From contig NZ_CP145607.1 in NCBI RefSeq assembly GCF_036884275.1, forward strand, positions 2,281,001 through 2,345,000: a stretch of DNA of 64,000 nucleotides, given 5' to 3'. This stretch comes from Sphingomonas kaistensis (GTDB lineage: Bacteria; Pseudomonadota; Alphaproteobacteria; Sphingomonadales; Sphingomonadaceae). Below the pieces are notes generated by a model that had not been told where the DNA came from, made no database searches, and saw nothing but the letters and a program-made list of their open reading frames with translations. Shown piece by piece: positions 38,200-49,400 of the stretch (position 1 is the first letter of the stretch; every line of letters starts with the position of its first letter). A program made the position numbers and the translations under genes.

Positions 38200-38736
38200 T
38201 CACATCGTGATGGTGCCGTCCTTACGGCCCTTTGCCAGCTTCTTGAGCAGCATCTCGCGCTTAAGGCGGCTGAGGTGGTCGATGAACAGCACGCCGTTGA
38301 GGTGATCGATCTCGTGCTGCAGGCAGACCGCCAGCAGCCCCTCGATCTCGCCCTCGTGCCAATCGCCCTCGGCATCCTGCCACTTGGCCTTGATCCGGTC
38401 GGGCCGCATCACGTCGGCATATTGATCGGGGATCGACAGGCAGCCCTCCTTATAGGGCACGAAGCTGTCGCTCTCTTCCAACACCTCGGGATTGATGAAG
38501 ACGCGCGGGTCCTTGACCGGCTTGCCTTCGGCGTCGTCCTCTTCCTGAAGGTCGATGACCAGCAGTCGCTTGGGCACGCCAACCTGCACCGCGGCCAAGC
38601 CGATGCCCGGCGCGTCGTACATCGTCTCGAACATGTCGGCGATGAGCGTCTTCAGTTCCGCGTCGAAGGTTTCGACCGGGGTGGAGGTCTCGCGCAGGAT
38701 CGGATCGGGAATGCAGACGATAGGAAGAATGGCCAT
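38200..38736 (-). CDS. def: Peptide deformylase
   Basis: A 178-residue metalloenzyme that removes formyl groups from nascent protein N-termini. All three motifs are present: GIGLAAVQ at 44-51, EGCLS at 97-101 with the metal ligand Cys 99, and HEIDH at 141-145 with two His ligands and the catalytic Glu. ATG 38736 gives MAILPIVCIPDPILRE, the usual start. Fmt (methionyl-tRNA formyltransferase), often next to def, is not here. The dispersed repeat at 38767-38839 lies just upstream, so the promoter must fit between the repeat and the gene or within it. Confidence 0.96.
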   Translation of the reverse strand: MAILPIVCIPDPILRETSTPVETFDAELKTLIADMFETMYDAPGIGLAAVQVGVPKRLLVIDLQEEDDAEGKPVKDPRVFINPEVLEESDSFVPYKEGCLSIPDQYADVMRPDRIKAKWQDAEGDWHEGEIEGLLAVCLQHEIDHLNGVLFIDHLSRLKREMLLKKLAKGRKDGTITM

Positions 38737-38766
38737 GCGCGGCCACTTAGTGCCTAATCCTACCCT

Positions 38767-38839
38767 CGTCACCCCGGCTTCCGCTTCTGCCTTACCCGCC
38801 CCAAACGGAGCGGGATCCCGGATCAGGTCCGGGATGACG
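38767..38839. repeat. Dispersed palindromic repeat, copy 2
   Basis: Read on the minus strand it starts CGTCATCCCGGACCTGATCC, differing at few positions from the copy at 27549; both continue with GGG(A/G)TCCCGCT. Its ends (CGTCACCCCGG and CCGGGATGACG) are inverted repeats. It fills the gap between the def start and the pdhB stop. Confidence 0.7.
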
Positions 38840-38841
38840 GC

Positions 38842-40239
38842 CTATCGGTAGGTGACCTTCTTCACCGCTTCGACCACGTCCGCCGCCTTGATCAGCGCCA
38901 GCTTTTCGAGGTTCGCGGCATAAGGCAGCGGCACGTCGGCATTGGTCACGCGCATCACCGGGGCGTCGAGGTCGTCGAAGCCTTCTTCCATGCAGATCGC
39001 GATGATCTCGCTCGCGATCGAGCAGGTCGGCCAGCCTTCCTCAACGACCACCATGCGGTTGGTCTTGGCTAGGCTGGTCAGCACCGCCTGCTTGTCGAGC
39101 GGCCGCAGCGTGCGCAGGTCGATGACCTCGGCCTCGATCCCCTCGCCGGCCAGCGTGTTCGCCGCGTCGAGCGCGACGCCCACCCCGATCGAATAGCTGA
39201 CGATGGTGACGTCCTTGCCTTCGCGCATAGTGCGGGCCTTGCCGATCGGCAGCACCCAGTCGTCGACCGCCGGAAGCTCGAACGTCTGACCGTAGAGCAG
39301 CTCGTTCTCGAGAAACACGACCGGATCTTCGGACCGGATCGCGGCCTTGAGGAGGCCCTTGGCGTCGGCCGCGTCGTAGGGCGCGATGACGATGAGGCCC
39401 GGCACGCTGGCATACCAAGGACCATAGTTCTGGCTGTGCTGCGCGCCGACGCGGCTGGCGGCGCCGTTGGGACCGCGGAACACGATCGGGCAGCGCATCT
39501 GGCCGCCCGACATGTAATTGGTCTTTGCCGCCGAATTGATGATGTGATCGATCGCCTGCATGGCGAAATTGAAGGTCATGAATTCGACGATCGGCTTCAG
39601 TCCGCCCATCGCCGCGCCGGTGCCGAGCCCGGCAAAGCCATATTCGGTGATCGGCGTGTCGATCACGCGCTTCGGCCCAAATTCGTCGAGCAGGCCCTGG
39701 GTCACCTTGTAAGCGCCCTGATATTGCGCGACTTCCTCACCCATTACGAACACGCGCTCGTCGCGGCGCATTTCCTCGGCCATCGCGTCGCGCAGCGCTT
39801 CGCGAAGGGTCAGCTTCTGCATTTCGGTGCCGACGGCAACCTCGGGATCGACGGCCTGCGGCTTCACCAGCTGGGTGGTACCCGTCTCGGCCTTCTTCGG
39901 CGCTTGGGCTTCGGCCGTCTGATCGGAAGGCGTCGGAGCCGCAGCGAGAGCGGGCGCCGGTGGCTCGGCCCGAGCCGGTTCGGCCGAGGCTTCCTCGCCC
40001 TCGCCGCCCATCAGCGCGATGGCAGTGCCGACCTTCACCCCGTCGGTGCCTTCGGGCACCAGGATCTTGGAGATGACGCCCTCGTCGACCGCCTCGAACT
40101 CCATCGTCGCCTTGTCGGTCTCGATTTCGGCCAGGATATCGCCCGACGACACGGTGTCGCCTTCCTTGACCAACCACTTGGCGAGCGTGCCCTCTTCCAT
40201 CGTCGGGGACAGGGCCGGCATCTTCAGTTCAACGCCCAT
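38842..40239 (-). CDS. pdhB: Pyruvate dehydrogenase E1 beta with N-terminal lipoyl domain
   Basis: A 465-residue protein. Residues 1-80 are a lipoyl domain with the lipoate site K43 in [11 protein letters not shown], followed by an Ala/Pro/Glu linker to about 130, and then the transketolase-like E1 beta domain ([36 protein letters not shown]). A lipoyl domain fused to E1 beta is a known alphaproteobacterial feature. With E1 alpha it decarboxylates pyruvate using thiamine diphosphate. Its ATG overlaps the pdhA stop by one base. E2 and E3 genes are not in the window; downstream is the dispersed repeat. Confidence 0.96.
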   Translation of the reverse strand: MGVELKMPALSPTMEEGTLAKWLVKEGDTVSSGDILAEIETDKATMEFEAVDEGVISKILVPEGTDGVKVGTAIALMGGEGEEASAEPARAEPPAPALAAAPTPSDQTAEAQAPKKAETGTTQLVKPQAVDPEVAVGTEMQKLTLREALRDAMAEEMRRDERVFVMGEEVAQYQGAYKVTQGLLDEFGPKRVIDTPITEYGFAGLGTGAAMGGLKPIVEFMTFNFAMQAIDHIINSAAKTNYMSGGQMRCPIVFRGPNGAASRVGAQHSQNYGPWYASVPGLIVIAPYDAADAKGLLKAAIRSEDPVVFLENELLYGQTFELPAVDDWVLPIGKARTMREGKDVTIVSYSIGVGVALDAANTLAGEGIEAEVIDLRTLRPLDKQAVLTSLAKTNRMVVVEEGWPTCSIASEIIAICMEEGFDDLDAPVMRVTNADVPLPYAANLEKLALIKAADVVEAVKKVTYR

Positions 40240-41321
40240 CAGTAGCGCTCCACCAGTACGTCAGTGTAAAGCTCGGCCGCATCCGGCTCGGGCGCCTCCT
40301 CGGCGAACTTTGCAGCTTCCACCACGATGTCCTTGATCTCCTTGTCGATGCCCTTGAGCTCGTCCTCGGCGACCCCCATCGCGACCAGCTCCTTCTCGGC
40401 GCGCTGGATCGGATCCTGGTTCTCGCGATAGCTCTGCACTTCCTCGCGGCTGCGGTACTTGGCGGGATCGCTCATCGAATGGCCGCGATAGCGATAGGTC
40501 TTGAGCTCAAGGATGATCGGCCCCTTGCCCGAACGGGTCCATTCGAGCGCCACTTCGGCCGCGCCGCGCACCGCCAGCACGTCCATGCCGTCGACCTGAA
40601 TGCCGGGGATCTGGAAGCTTTCGCCGCGCTTGTAGAAAGCGGGCTCGGACGCCGACCGTTCGACGCTGGTGCCCATCGCGTAATGATTGTTCTCGATCGC
40701 GTAGATCACCGGCAGGTCCCACAGCTTCGCCATGTTGAAGCTTTCGTAGACCTGGCCCTGATTGGCCGCGCCGTCGCCGAAGTAAGCGAGATTGACCCCG
40801 CCATCCTCGCTATACTTGTGCTTGAGCGCCAGCCCGGTGCCTAGCGAGACCTGCGCGCCGACGATGCCGTGCCCGCCGTAAAAACCATGCTCGACGCTGA
40901 ACATGTGCATCGAACCGCCCTTGCCGCGCGAAATGCCGGCTTCGCGGCCGGTCAGTTCGGCCATGATGACCTTGGGATCGATTCCATAGGCCAGCATGTG
41001 GCCGTGGTCGCGATAACCGGTGATCACGCTGTCCTTGCCCACCGTCATCGCCGACTGAAGGCCGACCGCGACCGCTTCCTGGCCGATATAGAGGTGGCAG
41101 AAGCCGCCGATGAAGCCGAGGCCGTAGAGCTGGCCGGCGCGCTCTTCGAAGCGGCGGATCAGCAGCATCTGCTTGTAGAAATCGAGCAATTCTTCCTTGC
41201 TCGCCTGATAACGCTGCGGCTGCGGCGGGCGTTCGCGGTTGGCGAGTAGCGGCGACGCCTCGTCCGCGTGGGTCAGTGTCAACGGATCGGCCGGAGCCGC
41301 GGCCTTGGGCGTACGCGCCAC
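40239..41321 (-). CDS. pdhA: Pyruvate dehydrogenase E1 alpha
   Basis: A 360-residue subunit. The thiamine diphosphate motif is [18 protein letters not shown] near 183-200, GSMHMFS near 133 and [19 protein letters not shown] near 288-306, which corresponds to the phosphorylation loop region of eukaryotic enzymes. The first 30 residues ([20 protein letters not shown]) are a disordered extension. The gene is translationally coupled to pdhB and follows ftsB by 76 bp on the same strand. Confidence 0.96.
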   Translation of the reverse strand: MARTPKAAAPADPLTLTHADEASPLLANRERPPQPQRYQASKEELLDFYKQMLLIRRFEERAGQLYGLGFIGGFCHLYIGQEAVAVGLQSAMTVGKDSVITGYRDHGHMLAYGIDPKVIMAELTGREAGISRGKGGSMHMFSVEHGFYGGHGIVGAQVSLGTGLALKHKYSEDGGVNLAYFGDGAANQGQVYESFNMAKLWDLPVIYAIENNHYAMGTSVERSASEPAFYKRGESFQIPGIQVDGMDVLAVRGAAEVALEWTRSGKGPIILELKTYRYRGHSMSDPAKYRSREEVQSYRENQDPIQRAEKELVAMGVAEDELKGIDKEIKDIVVEAAKFAEEAPEPDAAELYTDVLVERY

Positions 41322-41397
41322 AGTGTACCTCGTCGGAAGAATGATCAGCCGGGTCTATAGGAGCCGCGGCAAGCCCCCGCAACGCCGCAGACGCGGC

Positions 41398-41718
41398 TCA
41401 ATCGTCGAGGGTGACGATCACTTCGTCGGGGCGGACGAGACCAAGGTCCCGGCGGATCAGCTCGTCGGCCATGTCGGGATCGGCCTTGCGCGGATCGAGC
41501 AGCGCCGAGCGATGCTTGAGCGCGGACCGTTGGTCCTCGAGCTTGGCCAGTTGCTGCTGCTTGTCGGCAAGGTCACGGTGATAGCCGCCCCACGCCAGCA
41601 GGCCATTGGGGCCGGCCACCGCATGACCAGCGAAGGTGCCGATGATGAGCAGCGACACCGCGGGCCACATCGCCCTGCGGATCAGGCCTTGCGCCTGGCT
41701 GACTGCTCCCCGTCCCAT
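41398..41718 (-). CDS. ftsB: Septum formation initiator FtsB/DivIC family
   Basis: A 106-residue bitopic membrane protein: cytoplasmic residues 1-16, a single helix (MWPAVSLLIIGTFAGHAVAG, about 17-36), then a periplasmic coiled coil (HRDLADKQQQLAKLEDQRSA) and the ...DELIRRDLGLVRPDEVIV end typical of FtsB. It joins FtsL and FtsQ to control septal peptidoglycan synthesis. Position between eno and pdhA is the conserved alphaproteobacterial order. The 88-bp gap to eno holds a long hairpin (41759-41799). Confidence 0.9.
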   Translation of the reverse strand: MGRGAVSQAQGLIRRAMWPAVSLLIIGTFAGHAVAGPNGLLAWGGYHRDLADKQQQLAKLEDQRSALKHRSALLDPRKADPDMADELIRRDLGLVRPDEVIVTLDD

Positions 41719-41758
41719 GCGGAGACAGAATCAGTTTTGAGCACGCTACGCAAGGGGT

Positions 41759-41799
41759 TCGACACGGCTCAGCAACAAAAAAATGCCGAGCCGCGTCGA
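41759..41799 (-). other. 16-bp hairpin between eno and ftsB
   Basis: 41759-41774 and 41784-41799 are inverted repeats with two differences. In minus-strand RNA both differences are G-U wobbles, so the stem is unbroken at 16 pairs, whereas the plus-strand RNA would have A-C mismatches. The loop is nine bases, mostly U. It lies 8 bp after the eno stop. No U tract follows the stem, so it may be a transcript-stabilising or processing site rather than a terminator. Confidence 0.55.
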
Positions 41800-41806
41800 T
41801 TTTGTG

Positions 41807-43123
<1,317 letters not shown>

Positions 43124-43253
43124 TTACGCAGGCGTTGCGGTCCCGATCATCACAACCCATGTTGGGTCGGTCACGGAAAGCCGGAACGGCGGCGATGGCG
43201 GCTCGTTATCGGCCCATACCCAAGTTTTCCAGCATTACGAAGGAGACAGGCTG

Positions 43254-43913
43254 ATGGCCGATACCACGAACAAGCTACCGGAGGGCACCGACACGGTGAT
43301 CGAAGCCGGCGGCACCGGCGGAACGAGCGGCGGCCTTGGCCGCAGCGGCACCGGTTCGAACAGCGCGAGCACGTCGAGCGCGATCAATTCGGCCGCGGGC
43401 CGCACCACCGCGACCTCGGGCGACACCCAGACCGACGCCTTGATCACCGGCGACTCGACCGGTGGCGCCACCGGTTCGAACGAAACCTCGAACGGCGGCA
43501 TCCGCGGCATGGTCAGCAACGTCACCGGCAAAGCCAAGGACGAAGCCATGGGCCGCGCCCGCGGTCTTGTCGGCGATGGCCTGAAGAGCGGCTCGACCAC
43601 GCTCGGCAACATCGCCAACATCATCGAGGAAACCGTTGAACAGATCGGCGAAAAGCTCGGTCCGCAATATGGTGACTATGCCAAGAGCGCGAGCACGACC
43701 ATCCAGCGTTATGCCTCGACCCTCGAGAACAAGGATCCGGACGAACTCGTCGACGACGCCCGTGCGCTGATCCGCAAGAGCCCGGCGGTCGCGATCACCG
43801 GCGCGGCGATCCTCGGCTTTGGCCTTGTTCGCCTTCTGAAGGCCGGGATGCCGGAGGAGAGCAGCAATGGAAACCGTGACCGTCAGGGCGACCGCACCGT
43901 CACTACCCGGTAA
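43254..43913 (+). CDS. Membrane-associated protein with low-complexity N-terminus (YqjD-like context)
   Basis: A 219-residue protein. The first 85 residues are Gly/Ser/Thr-rich and probably disordered. Residues 90-170 are amphipathic helix (VTGKAKDEAMGRARGL, LGNIANIIEETVEQIGEKLG), followed by RALIRKSPAVAITGAAILGF and a membrane-anchoring segment near 175-195, like the C-terminal anchor of ElaB/YqjD proteins. AAGGAG lies before ATG 43254. First of four co-directional genes ending in a terminator at 45011; the set recalls the E. coli yqjC-D-E-K stress operon in content. Confidence 0.65.
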   Translation: MADTTNKLPEGTDTVIEAGGTGGTSGGLGRSGTGSNSASTSSAINSAAGRTTATSGDTQTDALITGDSTGGATGSNETSNGGIRGMVSNVTGKAKDEAMGRARGLVGDGLKSGSTTLGNIANIIEETVEQIGEKLGPQYGDYAKSASTTIQRYASTLENKDPDELVDDARALIRKSPAVAITGAAILGFGLVRLLKAGMPEESSNGNRDRQGDRTVTTR

Positions 43914-43917
43914 TCCG

Positions 43918-44271
43918 ATGCTGAAGCAGACCGAGACGATCAAAGGCGAACAGGACGGGATCGGTGATCTCGTCCATCGCCTGATCGACGATGCCAAGGC
44001 CTACGCCACGGCCGAAGTCGGCTATTACAAGGCGATCGGCACGGAAAAGGTCGGCGCGCTCAAGGTGCCGATCGTGCTTGGGCTGCTGGCAATCCTGTTC
44101 GCGCACGCCGCTTTTCTGGTCCTGATCGCCACGATCTTCGTCGGGCTTGCTTCGCTGATGAGCGATACGCTGGCCGGGCTGTTGACCCTAGTGATCTGTC
44201 TTGTTGCGGCGGGCGGCCTCGGCGCGCTCGCTTATTCAAAGGCGACCAAGGGTCTGGAGGACGCCAAATGA
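43918..44271 (+). CDS. Phage holin superfamily III-type membrane protein (YqjE-like)
   Basis: A 117-residue protein with an N-terminal amphipathic region (DLVHRLIDDAKAYATAEVGY) and two membrane helices (LKVPIVLGLLAILFAHAAFL and a second from about 85), matching the DUF1469/YqjE pattern annotated as holin superfamily III. It is not a lysis gene in this setting. ATG 43918 is chosen because it starts after the previous stop; an ATG at 43867 in the same frame would overlap by 47 bp. The stop overlaps the next gene by 4 bp (ATGA). Confidence 0.75.
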   Translation: MLKQTETIKGEQDGIGDLVHRLIDDAKAYATAEVGYYKAIGTEKVGALKVPIVLGLLAILFAHAAFLVLIATIFVGLASLMSDTLAGLLTLVICLVAAGGLGALAYSKATKGLEDAK

Positions 44272-44621
44272 GCGGCGCGGCACACATCCGGATCGCCCGG
44301 GCCCGCGGCGAAGCCGATGCGGCCAAGGCACGGCTGATGGCGACGGTGGACGAAGCCAAGGCTCGGCTCGCGCCCGGCACGCTCGCGTCCAACGCCGTCC
44401 AGACCGCCAAGGACAAGAGCATCGTGGCGGCGGACGAAGCGGTCGCGGCAATCAAGGAACGACCCGGCCTCGCCGCCGGAATCGCTACCGCCGCCGCGCT
44501 CTACATCGCCCGCAAACCCCTGTTCTCGGCAGTCCGCGGCGCCTGGCGCGGTTCTTCCACCGACACTCATGACAATGCGTCCGGCCTCACGGCGGACGAG
44601 CTGGAGAAACATCATGGCTAA
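44268..44621 (+). CDS. DUF3618-like small protein
   Basis: A 117-residue alanine-rich protein: a charged helix (ARARGEADAAKARLMATVDE) that resembles the DUF3618 pattern, then a hydrophobic stretch (LAAGIATAAALYIARKPLF) near 68-86 and a polar tail. Function unknown; probably peripheral to or anchored in the inner membrane with its operon partners. It overlaps the previous gene by 4 bp and the next by 8 bp, so translation of the three is coupled. Confidence 0.65.
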   Translation: MSGAAHIRIARARGEADAAKARLMATVDEAKARLAPGTLASNAVQTAKDKSIVAADEAVAAIKERPGLAAGIATAAALYIARKPLFSAVRGAWRGSSTDTHDNASGLTADELEKHHG

Positions 44622-44931
44622 GAACGACACCTACGACAGCACGGCCGACACCGGCAGCCGCTTTTCGGACCTCGGTTCGAGCGCATCGAGCCAGATCGAC
44701 AGTGCGCCCCTGATCGCGCTCGGCGCCGGCCTCGCGCTCGGTGCCGTGCTCGGCGCGGTGCTCCCGGCGAGCGACAAGGAACGCGAGCTGCTCGGCCCCT
44801 ACGGTAAGAAGCTCAACGACGCCGGCACCGGCGCCATCGATCGCGGCCGGGGCATCGCCAAGCAGAAATTCGACGAAATGGCCGGCGACAAGCTGCGCGA
44901 CTTCCTCGGCAGCAGCAGCTCGAACGCCTGA
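44614..44931 (+). CDS. Small membrane-anchored protein
   Basis: A 105-residue protein: a polar N-terminus (MAKNDTYDSTADTGSRFSDL), one hydrophobic Gly/Ala-rich segment (LIALGAGLALGAVLGAVLPA near 34-53) and an amphipathic C-terminal helix (GRGIAKQKFDEMAGDKLRDF). No family recognised; the layout is that of YtxH-like stress proteins. ATG 44614 lies inside the end of the previous gene. It is the last gene of the operon, with an intrinsic terminator 50 bp on. Confidence 0.65.
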   Translation: MAKNDTYDSTADTGSRFSDLGSSASSQIDSAPLIALGAGLALGAVLGAVLPASDKERELLGPYGKKLNDAGTGAIDRGRGIAKQKFDEMAGDKLRDFLGSSSSNA

Positions 44932-44981
44932 GCGACCCACTCTTCAGCGACGGCGATCATCCGTCCGTCGCTGGCGGACCG

Positions 44982-45011
44982 ACCCTCCCGCCCCACGCGG
45001 GAGGGTTTTTT
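44982..45011 (+). terminator. Rho-independent terminator
   Basis: A perfect 10-bp stem (44982-44991 with 44997-45006) with a 5-base loop and a T6 tract ends the four-gene membrane-protein operon. Confidence 0.93.
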
Positions 45012-45041
45012 CGTGGCCGGCCCCATGCTAGGCGCCCGCGC

Positions 45042-45254
45042 ATGAGCAAGCTTCATCTCGTTTTTGGCGGCCGCGTGAAGGATCCGCGAGGCACCGATTT
45101 CACGGACCTCCAGGCGATCGATATCGTCGGCCTGTTCGACAATTATGCCGACGCCGAAGAAGCCTGGCGCGACAAGGCGCAGCGCACCGTCGACGATGCC
45201 GAGATGAAATATGTGGTGGTGCACCTGCACCGCCTGCTCGAGCCCGAGGCCTGA
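45042..45254 (+). CDS. DUF4170 family protein
   Basis: A 70-residue protein matching the short alphaproteobacterial DUF4170 family: HLVFGGRVKDPRGTDF, then DIVGLFDNYADAEEAWRDKA and a final KYVVVHLHRLLEPE. It probably folds as a small alpha/beta unit. Function unknown. It follows the terminator of the preceding operon, so it needs its own promoter, which I cannot place in the 30-bp gap; read-through is possible. Convergent with the rhomboid gene, 4 bp apart. Confidence 0.78.
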   Translation: MSKLHLVFGGRVKDPRGTDFTDLQAIDIVGLFDNYADAEEAWRDKAQRTVDDAEMKYVVVHLHRLLEPEA

Positions 45255-45258
45255 GCCG

Positions 45259-45888
45259 TCAGGCCCGGCGGTAGCGCCACAGCAATAGCGGTCGCTGCAA
45301 CAGCAGCCCGGCGAGAAACCCGCCGATATGCGCCGGGGTCGCCAGCAGCATGCCCTGCTGCCCCGCCGACCAGCCGACGATCACCTGCAGCACGGTCCAC
45401 GCCGCCGCCAGCCAGGCAATGTGGATCCAGCGGTTGAGGCGCATGTTCCGGCTGACCAGTTTGGGCCGCCCGAAGCTCAAGGCGTAAGCCCCGATCAGCG
45501 CGCCGATTGCACCGCTGGCGCCTATCACCGGGCCGGTGCCCATCGGGTCGGACGCCCATTGTGCAACCATCGCGGCATAAGCGCCGACGACATACAGAAA
45601 GACCAGCCCGCCGCGCCCGAGCACCCGCTCGACCGCAAGGCCGCACCACACCAGCATGAGCAGGTTGAAGGCGAGATGCAGCGTACCGCCATGCACCAAG
45701 GTCGCCGTCAGCGGGGTCAGGAACACCGGCACCCCGCCGAACGGAAAGCCGAGCCCCGACACCCGCGCCGGCACGAAGCCGAGGGTCAGCGGCGCATGCA
45801 CGCCGACCGTCCCCAGCCCGGTAAAGATGCTGACCAGCGCCGTGATCGCCGCGATCCAGAAGGTCGCGGTGCGGGTGACGGCGGGCAT
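45259..45888 (-). CDS. Rhomboid family intramembrane serine protease
   Basis: A 209-residue membrane protein with six hydrophobic helices. The catalytic Ser is in VIGASGAIGALIG (GxSG, about residue 125) and the catalytic His in PAHIGGFLAGLLL (about 187); the HGGTLHLAFNLLML segment near 66-79 holds the HxxxN of helix two. It cleaves membrane proteins within the bilayer; the substrate is unknown. It follows greA by 13 bp and ends the carA-orf-carB-greA-rhomboid series. Confidence 0.9.
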   Translation of the reverse strand: MPAVTRTATFWIAAITALVSIFTGLGTVGVHAPLTLGFVPARVSGLGFPFGGVPVFLTPLTATLVHGGTLHLAFNLLMLVWCGLAVERVLGRGGLVFLYVVGAYAAMVAQWASDPMGTGPVIGASGAIGALIGAYALSFGRPKLVSRNMRLNRWIHIAWLAAAWTVLQVIVGWSAGQQGMLLATPAHIGGFLAGLLLQRPLLLWRYRRA

Positions 45889-45901
45889 CAGGCGCGCGCC
45901 A

Positions 45902-46375
45902 TCAGATAAATTCGATTCCCGCGATCTCGTAATAACGGTCGCCGCTCGGGGTCGTGACTTCGACCTCGTCGCCGATCTGGCGCCCGATCAGCGCGCGGCC
46001 AAGCGGGCTGTTGTAGCTGATCCGGCCGTCCTTGGCGTTGGCTTCCTGCTGACCGACCAGCTGATAGCGCACCGGCTTGTCGTCCTCGTCGACGAGATTG
46101 ACCGTCGCGCCGAACACCACCTTGTCGCCCGACAGCGTCGTCGGATCGATCACCAGCGCGCGGGCAAGGCGGTCCTCGATATCGCCGATCTGCGCTTCGA
46201 CCTGGCCCTGGCGCTCCTTGGCGGCATGATATTCGGCATTTTCCGACAGGTCGCCGTGCGCGCGCGCTTCCTCGATCGCATCGACGATCTCGGGCCGCTC
46301 GATCTTGAGCCGCTTCAATTCTTCTTCGAGCAGCCGATAGCCTTCGGCCAGCATCGGCACCTTTTCACTCGCCAT
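45902..46375 (-). CDS. greA: Transcription elongation factor GreA
   Basis: A 157-residue factor that rescues backtracked RNA polymerase. The N-terminal coiled coil carries [20 protein letters not shown] near 36-55, with the conserved acidic tip D-x-x-E, and the C-terminal FKBP-like domain has [20 protein letters not shown] near 121-140. Full length. It follows carB by 76 bp on the same strand, a neighbourhood seen in other proteobacteria. Confidence 0.96.
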   Translation of the reverse strand: MASEKVPMLAEGYRLLEEELKRLKIERPEIVDAIEEARAHGDLSENAEYHAAKERQGQVEAQIGDIEDRLARALVIDPTTLSGDKVVFGATVNLVDEDDKPVRYQLVGQQEANAKDGRISYNSPLGRALIGRQIGDEVEVTTPSGDRYYEIAGIEFI

Positions 46376-46451
46376 GAACGCCCCTTGTCCTTCTCAATAG
46401 CTGTCCCCGCGGCGCCGCCGCTTTGCCTGCGTTCACCTTGTTCGGGGAGCT

Positions 46452-49400
46452 TTATACGCGGGCGGAATAATAGGTCTGCAAGGACCGGACTTCAAGCGAC
46501 CGGCCCGTGGAGGCGCGGATCGCCCGCGCCATCGCCTGCGCCGCCGCGACCGTGGTGACGTAAGGCACCTTGCGATTAAGCGCGGTGGCGCGGATCGACT
46601 GGCTGTCCTTGAGGCTCTGCCAGCCTTCGGTGGTGTTGAAGATGATCTGCACCTCGCCATCGACGATCCGGTCGACGATATGCGGCCGCCCCTGCGCCAC
46701 CTTATTGACCTTGGTCACCGGCAAACCGCGGGCGACCAGATGATCGTGCGTACCACCGGTCGCGATTACCTCGAAGCCGAGCGCCAGCATCGCTTCGATG
46801 GCGGGCACGATGCCGTCCTTGTCGCTATCCTTGACCGACACGAACAAAGTCCCGCCCTCGGGCATCGCGGTCCCCGCCCCGATCTGGCTCTTGGCAAAAG
46901 CCATCTCGAAATCGTCCGCGATTCCCATGACTTCGCCGGTGCTCTTCATTTCCGGTCCGAGCACGGGATCGGTCCCGGGGAAGCGGGCGAAGGGAAACAC
47001 GCTTTCCTTGACCGCGACATGGGCAATGGCCCGGTCGATGGTCGGCAGATTGGCAAGGCTTTCGCCCGCCATCACCCGCGCCGCGATCTTGGCGACCGGA
47101 ATGCCGATCGCCTTGGCGGTGAACGGCACGGTCCGGCTGGCGCGCGGATTGACCTCGATCAGGTAGAGTTCGCCGTCCTTGACCGCATATTGGACGTTCA
47201 TCAGACCCCGAACCTTGAGCTCCAGCGCGAGCGCCTTCGTCTGCTCTTCGATCCACGCGATCATCTCGGACGACAGGCTGTGCGGCGGGATCGAGCAGGC
47301 GCTGTCACCGCTGTGCACACCGGCCTCCTCGATATGCTCGAGCACGCCCGCGACCACCACCGTCTCGCCGTCGCAGATCGCATCCACATCGACCTCGGTC
47401 GCATCGCGCAGATAGCGGTCGACCAGCACCGGGCTCTCGCCCGACACCTGCACCGCCGTCGCGATATAATGGTCGAGCTGCGCCGGCCCATCGACGATCT
47501 CCATCGCCCGCCCGCCCAGCACATAGCTCGGCCGCAACAGCACCGGATAACCGATCCGCTCGGCGACCTTGAGCGCTTCGTCGCGGCTGCGGGCGATGCC
47601 GTTCTCGGGCTGCTTGAGGCCAAGCCGCGTGACCAGCGCCGAGAAGCGCTCGCGGTCCTCGGCCAGGTCGATCGAATCCGGGCTGGTGCCGAGGATGGGA
47701 ATGCCCGCCTTCTGCAGGCTCGCGGCAAGCTTCAGCGGGGTTTGCCCGCCAAGCTGCACGATCACCCCGACCAGCTCACCCTTCTCCGCCTCGCGGGTCA
47801 GGATCTCGAGCACGTCCTCGTGGCTCAGCGGCTCGAAATACAGCCGGTCCGACGTGTCCGGATCGGTCGACACCGTCTCCGGATTGCAATTCACCATCAC
47901 CGTCTCGAACCCGGCATCGCGCAGCGCGAAGGCGGCGTGGCAGCAGCAATAATCGAATTCGATGCCCTGGCCGATCCGGTTGGGACCACCGCCCAGGATC
48001 ACGATCTTGCGGCGTTCGCTGACCTCGGCCTCGTCCTCCGCTTCACCGAACAACGGCGCCTCGTAGGTCGAGTAAAGATAAGGCGTCGAGGCATCGAACT
48101 CCGCCGCGCAGCTGTCGATGCGCTTGTAGACCGGCCGGATGCCCAGCTTCAGCCGGTGCTTGCGCACCTCAGCCTCTGTCACGCCGCCGGTCATCGCCCG
48201 CATCGCTTCGTGAACGATCCCGCCGCCGCGGGCTTGCAACTCGCTCATCCCCCGCTTCATGCCGGTCGAGCGCAGCGACAATTGCGCCAGGCGCGCGTCG
48301 CTGAAGCCCATCGCCTTCAGCCGCCGCATCTCGGCCTCGTCGTTGGGCAAGCCATAGGCGCGCACCTGCCCCTCGGCACGAACGATCTCGGCCAGTCGCT
48401 CGAGGAACCAGGGATCGAAGCCCGCGATCTGGTGGATCCGCTCCACCGTGATGCCGTGGCGAAGCGCCTCGGCGGCGACCAGCAGACGGTCGGGTGTCGG
48501 CACCGCCAGCGCGGCCTCCACTTCCTCACAGTTCGCCGTTTCGAGATGCCGCACGCGATCGAGTCCGCACAGTCCGATCTCGAGGCCCCGCAGCGCCTTT
48601 TGCAGGCTTTCGGCGAAGGAGCGTCCGATCGCCATTACCTCGCCGACCGACTTCATCGCAGTCGACAGCTCGGCCGGCGAACCCGCGAACTTCTCGAAGG
48701 TGAAGCGCGGGATCTTGGTCACGACATAATCGATCGTCGGCTCGAAGCTCGCCGGGGTCGCGCCGCCGGTGATGTCGTTGGCGATCTCGTCGAGCGTATA
48801 GCCGACCGCCAACTTGGCCGCGACCTTGGCGATCGGAAAGCCGGTGGCCTTGGACGCCAGCGCCGAGGATCGCGACACGCGCGGGTTCATCTCGATTACG
48901 ATCATCCGCCCGGTCTTGGGATCCACTGCGAACTGGACGTTGGAACCGCCTGTTTCAACACCGATTTCGCGCAGCACGGCGATGCTCGCCGAGCGCATCC
49001 TTTGATATTCCTTGTCGGTCAGCGTCAGCGCCGGGGCGACCGTGATCGAATCGCCGGTGTGGATCCCCATCGGGTCCACATTCTCGATCGAACAGATGAT
49101 GATGGCATTGTCCGCCCGGTCGCGGACCACCTCCATCTCATATTCCTTCCACCCGACCAGGCTCTCGTCGATCAGAACTTCGGTGGTCGGCGAGGCTTCG
49201 AGGCCGGTGCGGATGAAGTGGAGATATTCGTCGCGGTTGTAGGCGATTCCCCCGCCGGTTCCACCAAGCGTGAAACTCGGTCGGATAACCGCGGGCAGGC
49301 CAACCGTCTCCAACGCCGCCATCGCCTCGGCCTCGGTGTGCGCGATTGCGGATTTGGGACTTTCTAGCCCGATCCGGTCCATCGCATCGCGGAATTTCTG

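Noticed and set aside
43918..44271. A phage holin suggesting prophage remains
   Set aside because: The fold is shared by chromosomal YqjE-type proteins, and no other phage gene, integrase or att-like repeat is nearby.
46680..49367. An 895-codon open frame opposite carB
   Set aside because: It is an antisense shadow of carB; the protein is Arg/His/Asp-rich with no motif.
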